Of a stretch of 40,320 bases of DNA, positions 1 through 6,950 are shown in pieces; the stretch's first letter is position 1, and each line of letters opens with the position of its first letter. The position numbers and the translations under genes are program-made. The notes under the pieces were generated by a model. The model did not search any database. It saw nothing but the letters and a program-made list of their open reading frames with translations, and was not told the origin of the DNA. Source of the stretch: an uncultured Acidobacteriia bacterium (GTDB lineage: Bacteria; Acidobacteriota; Terriglobia; Bryobacterales; Bryobacteraceae); contig CAIYHG010000187.1 of the NCBI GenBank assembly GCA_903925975.1, positions 1-40,320 on the forward strand, in the 5' to 3' direction.

Positions 1-108
1 CCCCTTAATGTCCCAGTATTTCTCGTACCAGTTACCGTCTAACTCGAAACCCGGTTTCGGCATCCATGAAAGCAATTTCCGGGGCGAATTGTGATAGCCT
101 GTCTCCAT
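1..108 (-). CDS. Possible N-terminal part of an unknown protein (runs off left edge)
   Basis: Reading the minus strand from an ATG at 106-108 to the window edge gives 36 open codons with an ordinary protein-like composition, rich in Trp, Tyr, Lys and Gly and containing the stretch PKPGFELDGNWYEKYWDIK. A second in-frame ATG lies at 61-63. No clear ribosome binding site precedes either ATG, and the frame stays open a little upstream of 108. I do not recognise the family. It would be divergent from the cupin gene at 332. The call rests on composition only and could be chance. Confidence 0.35.
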   Translation of the reverse strand, partial: METGYHNSPRKLLSWMPKPGFELDGNWYEKYWDIKG

Positions 109-331
109 CCAGCGGTGCGTTTTGGTAGGTGCAGTGCAGCGGAGACGATCAGCCCGATTCGGTGACGTTCCCGCTCATCGAGCCCAAAGCATGATCGTAG
201 TATATGGCCGGAAGTTGGGGCCGATGCTACGCCGGGCGCTTTCGGGAGCTAAACGGAAGGCTTCCCGCGACGGAGTTAGAGCCGATGACCGATGCGGATG
301 CAGGTGAGATCTCTATTCTTTGGAGGAAGAG
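109..331. other. Intergenic region upstream of the cupin gene
   Basis: This 223-base stretch separates the possible minus-strand gene at the left edge from the cupin gene. A 61-codon plus-strand frame at 122-307 has Arg-rich, unprotein-like composition and no ribosome binding site, so I do not call it. The only clear signal is the GGAGGAAGAG ribosome binding site at 322-331. No convincing promoter was recognised. Confidence 0.5.
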
Positions 332-2179
332 ATGAAAACAACCATTACGTTTTCACTAATTGTAATCTGCCTATTTGCCACGTTTGCCCATGCGCAGCAA
401 CCGCCTCGCGGCAACCAACCGGCGGCTGCGCAACAGGCGCCTCGCGCCAACCAACCGGCAGCTAAAGACGACGCGCTTGACCCGACGCCGATCAACCCGG
501 CTACCGACCCCAACCTTGATATGTTTATCAATGATTGGACCACCAACGCGCCCCGTACTATGTACGGCAAGCTCGTCATCCACGACATTCTGACAAAGCT
601 GGAGGGTCCCGATCCGCAGCATCCCACCAGGAGAGGCGCGGTTCTCACGGGTATAACAGCCATCAGCTACGGCGAAGTCGCCGCCGGGGCAACCATCAGC
701 GGAAGAGCGCCAAAAGGCGAGCGGGAAGTATTCTATACCACCGAGGGCGTGGGGCAAATCACGGTTAACTCCAAATCCTACGCTGTCAAAGAGGGCACGG
801 GATTCACGCTTACCGCGGATTTCGATTTTCAACTAACAGTCACGGGCACGGGGCCGTTGACTTTCTACGTTAGGACGTACCAACTTGCCGCCGACGCCGC
901 GCCCAGCGAGTTCATTCTGGTGAACCGTTTCGACAACGATAGAAGAGTGGGCGCGCACTGGGATCACATCGGTAATGGCGGCCCGAACGGACTGAGCCTC
1001 ATCACCATCGCTCCCCATGCGATTCCGCAGCCTCACAGCCATCCCGCCGAAGAGTGCTGGATCATGGTAAAGGGCGAATCCGTGGCCATGGTTGGGAAGC
1101 ACATCCGTCCCATGACCGCAGGCCAGGCGTACAAGGTTCCCCCCACGGGAGTTGCCGCGCACAGCAATCTGAATATGGGAGACGAACCGATTCAGATGCT
1201 CTTCCTGGGACCGTTCCAAAGCGGAGCGGGCGGGCGAGGCGGACAAGCCGCACCGGGCGCGCCGGCCGCACAGGCCGCGCCAGCCGGACGAGGCGCACAA
1301 GCACCGCCAGCCGCACAAGCTCCGCCAGCCGGACAGGCCGCAAGAGGCGGACAGGGCGCTCCGGCAGGACCGCAGCAGGGCATGGATTACTCCAGGCTCG
1401 ATAATAGCGGCCCGTACAACGCCGCGACCGACGCCAACGTGGATATGTTCATGAACAACTGGCGCGAAACATTCCCCCGGATCATGCACGGCAATATCTA
1501 TTTCCGGGATATGCTCACCGCGCTCGAAGGCACGGACCCCTTGCATCCCACGCGTAGGGGCGCCGTTCTAACAAACGCCACCGCTGTCAGCTATGCGATG
1601 CTGGAACCCAACTCGATAGCTCACAAGATTGACGGAGAGTTGAAGGATGTCCAGGAGGTGTTTGTCGTCAACTCCGGAACGGGCGTGATCACGGTAGGCT
1701 CCAAGAAGGTGGACCTGTCCAAAGACGTGTCTTTCATCATCACTCCGGGACTTGATTTCAAGATGACGGCCACCGGCACAAAGTACCTGACGTTCTATGT
1801 TGTCACCGAGAAGATTCCGCAAGGGTTCACGCCCAAGTCCACGCTGGAAGTCGGCGATTTCCGTGGAACGCCTCCGGTTGTGAAATCCTGGGCTAACAAT
1901 GAACGCCCGTTGATTACTAAAGAAGCCGGTTTGAGCCAATACGGCGCTCTGACCCAGGTGGAATTGCCCTCTTGGGCCATGGCCCGTCCGTATAGCGACG
2001 GCCCGGGAGTTGAGGAGATCTGGATAGCGACCGACGGTGACGCGGACATGCTGTTCGGAAAAGAACTGAGAAAAGTTCCCGCAGGAACTGCGTATCGTGT
2101 TCCTTCAACGGGAATCACGGCGCATGCGAACTTCAATCTTTCCTCCAGCACGGCCAAATTCATCTACATGGTGAAGTAG
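332..2179 (+). CDS. Secreted four-cupin protein (internally duplicated)
   Basis: An ATG at 332 follows the ribosome binding site GGAGGAAGAG; an in-frame TTG at 320 would only add four residues ahead of the signal peptide. The first ~22 residues form a Sec signal ending at AHA-QQ, so the product is exported. Two homologous halves follow, each opening with NPATDPNLDMF-like and DPxHPTRRGAVLT blocks and each made of two cupin folds, joined by a Gln/Ala/Pro/Gly/Arg-rich linker at about residues 293-350. Only the second cupin of the first half keeps the metal motif (H235-S-H237 then E240/E241); the matching site in the second half reads PYSDGPGVEE and has lost both His. The family suggests binding or modification of a small molecule; the substrate is unknown. 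Confidence 0.85.
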   Translation: MKTTITFSLIVICLFATFAHAQQPPRGNQPAAAQQAPRANQPAAKDDALDPTPINPATDPNLDMFINDWTTNAPRTMYGKLVIHDILTKLEGPDPQHPTRRGAVLTGITAISYGEVAAGATISGRAPKGEREVFYTTEGVGQITVNSKSYAVKEGTGFTLTADFDFQLTVTGTGPLTFYVRTYQLAADAAPSEFILVNRFDNDRRVGAHWDHIGNGGPNGLSLITIAPHAIPQPHSHPAEECWIMVKGESVAMVGKHIRPMTAGQAYKVPPTGVAAHSNLNMGDEPIQMLFLGPFQSGAGGRGGQAAPGAPAAQAAPAGRGAQAPPAAQAPPAGQAARGGQGAPAGPQQGMDYSRLDNSGPYNAATDANVDMFMNNWRETFPRIMHGNIYFRDMLTALEGTDPLHPTRRGAVLTNATAVSYAMLEPNSIAHKIDGELKDVQEVFVVNSGTGVITVGSKKVDLSKDVSFIITPGLDFKMTATGTKYLTFYVVTEKIPQGFTPKSTLEVGDFRGTPPVVKSWANNERPLITKEAGLSQYGALTQVELPSWAMARPYSDGPGVEEIWIATDGDADMLFGKELRKVPAGTAYRVPSTGITAHANFNLSSSTAKFIYMVK

Positions 2180-2205
2180 GAAGTATCCGAACCGCGAGCA
2201 ATATT

Positions 2206-2240
2206 GGGGGCCAGGGAGTTGGACTGGCCCCCTCCTTCTA
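2206..2240 (+). terminator. Hairpin terminator candidate after the cupin gene
   Basis: A perfect 9-bp stem (2206-2214 with 2224-2232, GGGGGCCAG/CTGGCCCCC) encloses a 9-nt loop 27 bases after the cupin stop. It is followed by TCCTTCTA, a weak T-rich tail, so termination is likely but not certain. Confidence 0.5.
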
Positions 2241-2303
2241 CCTGAATCGCCCGTCCCCGTCTTCGTCCCCGCCTATCCCGAACTCTGGTACGCTGACAGT
2301 TTC

Positions 2304-3908
2304 ATGAACAGGCTCTACTACGGCGACAACCTCTCGGTCCTGCGTGGGTGCATCAGCGACGAGAGCGTGGACCTAATCTACCTGGACCCGCCGTTCAACA
2401 GCCAGGCGACGTACAACGTGCTGTTCAAGAGCACGGCTGGGGAGCAGTCCCACGCCCAAATCGAAGCATTCCAGGATACGTGGCACTGGGGAGAGGAGGC
2501 GGAGCTTGCCTTTGATGATGTGATGAGTGGCCAGAACGCCGATGTGGCAGAAATGCTCCGCTCGATGCGGGCGTTCCTCAAAGAAACGGACGTAATGGCA
2601 TACCTCTCCATGATGGCGGTGCGACTGCTGGAACTTCACAGGGTACTCAAGCCGACGGGCAGCGTATATTTGCACTGCGATCCGACCGCGAGCCACTATC
2701 TCAAGATTCTGCTCGACGCGGTATTTGGAGCCGAGAAATTTAGGAACGAGATCATCTGGAAGCGCACCAGCGCAAGAAGCGACTCCCATCGCTGGAATGC
2801 GATCCATGACACAATCTTCTTCTATTCCAAAGGCGACAATTTCGTTTGGAATCCGCAGTACATAACTTACGACCCAGCATATACGGCGAAGTTCTACCAC
2901 TTTGTGGAGCAGGAAACCGGGCGTCACTATGCCTCGGATAACCTCACGGCCGCTGGAACGAGGAACGGGAGTTCCGGGGAACCGTGGCACGGTATCGACG
3001 TGCGATCCAAGGGTATTCATTGGAAATACACCATAGATGGTCTTGAGGAACTCGACCGCACCGGCAAGATCATCTGGCCCAAAAAATCGGGCGGCGTTCC
3101 ACGGTTCAAGCGGTACTTGGATGAGATGCCCGGATTGGCTATTCAGTCCATCGTCACGGACATCCCGCCACTCTCGGCCCAGTCGGCAGAGAAACTTGGC
3201 TACCCAACCCAAAAGCCGCTGGCGCTCCTTGAACGGATAATTAGCGCAAGCGCTAACCCGGACGACGTGATCTTGGACCCCTTCTGCGGCTGCGGCACGG
3301 CGGTTCACGCCGCCCAAAAGCTAAAGCGCCCCTGGATCGGCATAGACATCACGCACCTGGCAATCTCGCTGATTGAGAAGCGCCTCAAGGATGCGTTCCC
3401 CGGCATCAAGTACGAAGTTCACGGCACTCCAAAGGACCTCGAAGGCGCTCGGGATTTGGCGGCACGCGACAAATATCAATTCCAATGGTGGGCCGTCTCG
3501 CTAGTCAACGCCGTTCCATTTGCCGGCAAGAAGAAGGGTGCGGATTCCGGCATCGACGGCCTGATCTATTTCAAGCCCGAAGGGAAGACCACTGAGAAGG
3601 CCATCGTTTCCGTAAAGGGCGGGGAGAACGTCAACGTCGCCATGGTCCGCGATTTGGCGCATGTGGTAGACCGCGAAAACGCCAAGATCGGCGTATTCAT
3701 CACGCTGGCCGATTCCACCGGGCCGATGCGAACCGAGGCCGTCAAGGCGGGCTTCTACGAAACAATCTACGGCAAGTACCCCAAGATCCAGATCCTCACG
3801 ATTCGGGAATTATTCGAAGGCAAGCAGCCGAATATCCCGCTAGTGGATCCCTCGGCATTCAAGAAGGCGCCTAAGGAAGCGCAAGGCGAGCAGACGGGTT
3901 TGTTTTAG
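2304..3908 (+). CDS. Adenine-N6 DNA methyltransferase fused to Mrr-like nuclease domain
   Basis: This 534-residue protein methylates DNA. Motif IV DPPF (28-31) lies N-terminal and the AdoMet-binding motif DPFCGCGT (325-332) lies late, the order of beta-class enzymes; DPPF points to adenine-N6. The middle (~60-300) would hold target recognition. After the methylase, ~385-510 resembles a PD-(D/E)XK Mrr/restriction-type domain: GIDG with D418, then V-S-V-K438-G-G where the usual E/Q-x-K is S-x-K, then an alpha/beta stretch (VRDLAHVVDREN, GVFITL). Known relatives with this tail are common in environmental bacteria and are usually annotated only as site-specific methyltransferase. No separate restriction or specificity subunit adjoins it. 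Whether the tail cuts DNA is open. Confidence 0.85.
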   Translation: MNRLYYGDNLSVLRGCISDESVDLIYLDPPFNSQATYNVLFKSTAGEQSHAQIEAFQDTWHWGEEAELAFDDVMSGQNADVAEMLRSMRAFLKETDVMAYLSMMAVRLLELHRVLKPTGSVYLHCDPTASHYLKILLDAVFGAEKFRNEIIWKRTSARSDSHRWNAIHDTIFFYSKGDNFVWNPQYITYDPAYTAKFYHFVEQETGRHYASDNLTAAGTRNGSSGEPWHGIDVRSKGIHWKYTIDGLEELDRTGKIIWPKKSGGVPRFKRYLDEMPGLAIQSIVTDIPPLSAQSAEKLGYPTQKPLALLERIISASANPDDVILDPFCGCGTAVHAAQKLKRPWIGIDITHLAISLIEKRLKDAFPGIKYEVHGTPKDLEGARDLAARDKYQFQWWAVSLVNAVPFAGKKKGADSGIDGLIYFKPEGKTTEKAIVSVKGGENVNVAMVRDLAHVVDRENAKIGVFITLADSTGPMRTEAVKAGFYETIYGKYPKIQILTIRELFEGKQPNIPLVDPSAFKKAPKEAQGEQTGLF

Positions 3909-3933
3909 GAGCTTGCCGAAGAACCTCGGTCAT

Positions 3934-3960
3934 CGCAGGCGAAACCGCCTGCGCCACCAG
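3934..3960 (-). repeat. REP-like palindrome, copy 1
   Basis: A perfect 8-bp hairpin, CGCAGGCG / AAAC loop / CGCCTGCG (3934-3953), is followed by GCCACC. Read on the minus strand it becomes GGTGGCGCAGGCGG..., nearly identical to copy 2 at 3984. The pair therefore sits in inverted orientation about 30 bases apart, as doublets of REP elements do. Confidence 0.6.
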
Positions 3961-3983
3961 ACATTCTCAAGCACTCGCGCGGC

Positions 3984-4010
3984 CAGGTGGGGCAGGCGGT
4001 TTCGCCTGCC
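3984..4010 (+). repeat. REP-like palindrome, copy 2
   Basis: CAGGTGGGG leads into a perfect 8-bp hairpin, GGCAGGCG (3991-3998), GTTT loop, CGCCTGCC (4003-4010). The GGTGGGG head plus GC-rich palindrome is shared with copies at 37036 and 37973. Confidence 0.6.
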
Positions 4011-4143
4011 AGGGCGCTATCGAGAAGCTTCCAGATCGCTGGCCGCGCCGCGGGCTGCGTAGTGGCGGCGGGCCAACTCCCTCACGGTTGGGTTTTGGAA
4101 TGGAATGCCAAGCGTCCTCCGCGACAAAGAGAACAATAACTCG

Positions 4144-4187
4144 TAGCCTTCTTCGACCCCCCCTCTAGTGGAAGTCGAAGAAGGCTA
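4144..4187. terminator. Long hairpin, possible bidirectional terminator
   Basis: A perfect 14-bp inverted repeat (4144-4157 TAGCCTTCTTCGAC with 4174-4187) encloses a 16-nt C-rich loop. It lies between two convergent genes, 36 bases from the end of the mutarotase-like gene. No T-tract follows on either strand, so it may instead be a repeat or an RNA-stability element. Confidence 0.45.
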
Positions 4188-4222
4188 TGGGCACATGCGT
4201 GGGCCGCGCGTGCGGAGCGGCG

Positions 4223-5479
4223 CTATAACCCGCGAGAAGCTGCGAGCACGATCTGCTTTCCGGCCTTGCGGTCCGAAATCGTGATCTGCCCGTTCTCCAA
4301 CTTAACGTCGTCAATGCGCTGGAGTCCCTCTGGAACCGCGGTGTAGAACATGATGAAGTGAGATTCGATCTTCGATTTTGCCGGTAGCCAGCGGTAGGTC
4401 GGCGTATCGAACATCGGTCCCTTGGTGATCACTTCACGTCGCGATACATCATAGGGCATCGTGGAAAATTCCATGCCGCGCACCAAGTTGGGATTGCCGC
4501 CGTAGCTGCCCCAATGTTGCACCCACGGGTACTCGTCGGACTTGAAGATATATCCGTAAACCAGGTGCATCTTGGGGTTGATCGTTGCGATCCATGCCTG
4601 CTTCTGGTTAGTCATCAGGGTGGCCGAGTGGTCGGTGAAAGTCGGGTTCACCGGCGTGAGGCTCAGGTCTACCGGCTTGCCGTCAACTCCAGGCGCCATG
4701 GGCCAGGTGAAATCTTTGCCCGGTTCAAGGCGGCGATTGTTCGGCCTTGCAGCCTGCGCTGGCGGCGCCCCTTGTCCGGCTTGCGCCGGCGGCTGTCCGC
4801 CACGTCCCGGCTGTCCGGCCTGCGCCTGCGGAGGAGCCGCCTGCTGGGTCTGGGTATAGTCTCGGGTCTGGGCACGCGTGCCCGAAAGATACACGGCGGC
4901 GACACCGGCTTCAAGGAACGGAGTCATTACGGTAGCGTGCTCCGCCCAGAGCACCGGCATGTCAATGCCCAGCAGATTATCCAATTGGCTATCCACGTAG
5001 AGCACGTTCTCGCCCTTCACCAGCCGGAACGTGCGGTGGAAGGTCTCCTGGACGATGGGGAGGTCCACCGTCATTTCGATTGCCGTGACGTTGCCCTCGG
5101 TGGTGGACTTGAATGTGCCAGTTTTAGTGTGCGTCTCGCCGTGTTGCGGCAAGCCCGCGGCCCGCTCTTCCGCGGACCCCTGCCCGAAGCCGTTGACGGC
5201 AACGAAGTGACCGATGATCCCGCTGAATGGAGTCGTTTGGGGCCGGCCCGCCTCACGATTCAGGCGCAACGGGTTCCACATGGGGTTGAGATGCTGGGGA
5301 TCGTTCACCAGCACGGCGCTGACAAGGGCCCCGCCCTCTTTCAGCAGCGTGAGTTGCATCTTGTCATTGGCCAGAGTTAGAGACGGCTGGCCTTCGTAGC
5401 TATCGGTTTGGGCCTGTACAATGCCCATCCCCGCCAAAGCCAGGCATAGTATAGAAATTAGTCGCGTTACAGTGCGCAT
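4223..5479 (-). CDS. Secreted galactose-mutarotase-like (aldose epimerase fold) protein
   Basis: The chosen ATG (5477-5479) begins MRTVTRLISILCLALAG, a Sec signal ending near VQAQ, with AGGATCAGG just upstream; a GTG 11 codons earlier would put charged residues before the signal. The body resembles the sugar mutarotase/aldose-1-epimerase beta-sandwich: LTLANDKMQLTLLKEGGALVSAVL at the start, then blocks such as GIIGHFVAVNGFG, LPQHGETH and LWAEHATVMTP that carry the His and Glu typical of that fold. A Gln/Ala/Pro/Gly-rich linker (~residues 215-255) interrupts it, very like the linker in the cupin gene. It probably binds a carbohydrate in the periplasm. The enzyme activity is not established. 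It lies alone on the minus strand. Confidence 0.6.
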   Translation of the reverse strand: MRTVTRLISILCLALAGMGIVQAQTDSYEGQPSLTLANDKMQLTLLKEGGALVSAVLVNDPQHLNPMWNPLRLNREAGRPQTTPFSGIIGHFVAVNGFGQGSAEERAAGLPQHGETHTKTGTFKSTTEGNVTAIEMTVDLPIVQETFHRTFRLVKGENVLYVDSQLDNLLGIDMPVLWAEHATVMTPFLEAGVAAVYLSGTRAQTRDYTQTQQAAPPQAQAGQPGRGGQPPAQAGQGAPPAQAARPNNRRLEPGKDFTWPMAPGVDGKPVDLSLTPVNPTFTDHSATLMTNQKQAWIATINPKMHLVYGYIFKSDEYPWVQHWGSYGGNPNLVRGMEFSTMPYDVSRREVITKGPMFDTPTYRWLPAKSKIESHFIMFYTAVPEGLQRIDDVKLENGQITISDRKAGKQIVLAASRGL

Positions 5480-5601
5480 TGACCTGATCCTGAAGTGAAA
5501 TTTGAACTCCACTTAGAGTTAGAACACAATGCGCGGGGGCAGGCAAGGGTGGAAAGGAACGTGCCGGAAGCCCGGCCTGGGGAGGCGCGCCGAAAGCGCG
5601 T

Positions 5602-5624
5602 CCCGGGCCCTGCCTCGGCCCGGG
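5602..5624. terminator. GC hairpin between minus-strand genes
   Basis: A perfect 8-bp stem, CCCGGGCC (5602-5609) with GGCCCGGG (5617-5624), has a 7-nt loop. It lies about 60 bases after the stop of the small secreted protein on the minus strand. There is no T-tract, so its role as a terminator is only probable. Confidence 0.35.
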
Positions 5625-5683
5625 TGAATCGAATGGCGGCGGGATCACTTACCGTGGTTCATGCCTGGCATCGCCGATGCGGA

Positions 5684-6001
5684 CTACTTGGCTGTGCCGG
5701 CGGCACTGATGGCATCCACCTTCAGGATTTTCGTCTGTTCGTTGAGCGTGCCGGTGATCTTCACCTTTTTCCCGGCAAACTGCTCGGGCGCCTTCTGATC
5801 GCTCAGTACATACGTTGCTTTGCCGTCGTAGAGCGCGTACTTCGCGCCATGCCTCACGCACTCAATGGTGCATTTGGCGTCGGGCGTGAGCTTCATCATC
5901 GAGTGGTCCCCACCACACATGGAATCGGTGATGACGCCGGTGAATGTTGCGGCGCTGGCCGCGAGCGCTCCGGCGAAAATGAGCGATAGCGTCTTCTTCA
6001 T
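5684..6001 (-). CDS. Small secreted protein (DUF5818-like)
   Basis: The product is 105 residues. It starts MKKTLSLIFAGALAASA, a clean Sec signal, followed by TGVITDSMCGGDHSMM and later KCTIECVRHGAKYAL. The TGxIxDxxCG and CxxxCxxxGxKY arrangement, with a short OB-like C-terminal half (VKITGTLNEQTKILKVDAI), is typical of small exported acidobacterial proteins often labelled DUF5818. The paired Cys, the His and the Met-rich patch could bind a metal or form a disulfide. It follows the efflux locus on the same strand after a 169-base gap, so co-regulation with metal export is possible but unproved. The biochemical role is unknown. Confidence 0.7.
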   Translation of the reverse strand: MKKTLSLIFAGALAASAATFTGVITDSMCGGDHSMMKLTPDAKCTIECVRHGAKYALYDGKATYVLSDQKAPEQFAGKKVKITGTLNEQTKILKVDAISAAGTAK

Positions 6002-6170
6002 GTTTCGTTCTCCCTCTCTGAACTGCCTTCGCTCTTACAAGTGCAAGCCTCGTGCCAACTTAGAACTCTTGTGACTGCAACACCGCGCCTGTCTCCCGGT
6101 TCGAATTGGCGCCGTAACGCGGCCAGCGTCTCAGACCCGCTGCCCCAAATGAGGCGCCGGGCAGGTGGAA

Positions 6171-6950
6171 CTACAGGGCGCCGCCTTCTTGCCGGTAGGA
6201 ACCCAAGACCTTGAGCCCTTTCGATTGATTCAGCCGGAGCCATAACTCGTTGTACCGGGCTTCGTCCAGCCGCTGCTTCAGCTCGAAATTGAACTGCTTC
6301 AGGCTGCCGTAATCCAGCTTCGACCGTTCAAAGGTGGTGATCGTCAACTGGAACGGTCCCGAACTGCTGACGTTGTCGATATCCTCATAGCGCCATGTTC
6401 GCGATTCGTTCGTCTTCGCGGACTTGTAGACGATCTCGTTCGCTCCCACCTGGAGCGTCCCCTCGTCGCCGCCGAAGCGGACCAGATGCTTCGCCGGAAT
6501 CTCCCAAAGCGCGCCGCCGGGGGCGGCCGCAATTGCGGCGACAAAGCGCTGATCGAGCCGGTCCTTCAGCGCCGCATACGCATCTTCGAAGGTCCGTTCG
6601 GAAGTCAGGTCGAACTCGTATTCCCGGTCGGCCCCCAGCTTCCACTTGTTGTCCCGGTAGGTGAGGACGGTGAGGGATTTCGGCGCGATCTCTAATTGCT
6701 GGATGTCGTCATAGTTCCAGTGCCACGCGTGCGGCTGCTTGGGAGCCTTGCCCTTGTAGGCTTCCTGAAACGACACGCCCGTAGCGTCTATCGTCAGCTT
6801 CCCGAAGTTGCCGGCCCTAAAACTGTACGGCGGCTCGAAGTGTCCGTGCCACGCCTCATATTGGTAGCTCTGTGCGAACAGCGCCGGCGCCAGCAGCAAA
6901 GCCGCTACGAGCGCGCCAGTTCTTGTTTCAGTCCGAAATGCCATTTCCAT
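6171..6950 (-). CDS. Secreted protein of unknown function overlapping cusA
   Basis: The 259-residue product begins with a basic stretch and the hydrophobic run ALVAALLLAPALFAQS, a Sec signal. Start choice is between ATG at 6948-6950 and ATG at 6942-6944, two codons apart. The mature part has two similar modules, one near residues 40-125 (FGKLTIDATGVSFQEAY, WHWNYDDIQQLEIAP) and one near 145-245 (DEGTLQVGANEIVYKSA, RTWRYEDIDNVSSSG). Each reads as beta strands with a W-x-Y-x-D-I turn, like PH/GRAM-type domains, and ends in a helix. The gene begins inside the last 46 bases of cusA, so translation is likely coupled to the pump. The function is unknown; a periplasmic accessory to the efflux system is an inference from position. 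Confidence 0.7.
   Translation of the reverse strand: MEMAFRTETRTGALVAALLLAPALFAQSYQYEAWHGHFEPPYSFRAGNFGKLTIDATGVSFQEAYKGKAPKQPHAWHWNYDDIQQLEIAPKSLTVLTYRDNKWKLGADREYEFDLTSERTFEDAYAALKDRLDQRFVAAIAAAPGGALWEIPAKHLVRFGGDEGTLQVGANEIVYKSAKTNESRTWRYEDIDNVSSSGPFQLTITTFERSKLDYGSLKQFNFELKQRLDEARYNELWLRLNQSKGLKVLGSYRQEGGAL

Larger units (their letters stand above)
3909..4222. other. Gene-free gap with palindromes between convergent genes
   Basis: This 314-base gap separates the convergent methyltransferase and mutarotase-like genes. It holds two inverted copies of a REP-like palindrome (3934-3960 and 3984-4010) and a long perfect hairpin (4144-4187), listed separately. No open frame here looks coding. 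Confidence 0.7.

Noticed and set aside
122..307. 61-codon plus-strand open frame
   Set aside because: Arg-rich, unlike proteins, with no ribosome binding site and no continuation; it lies upstream of a well-supported start at 332.
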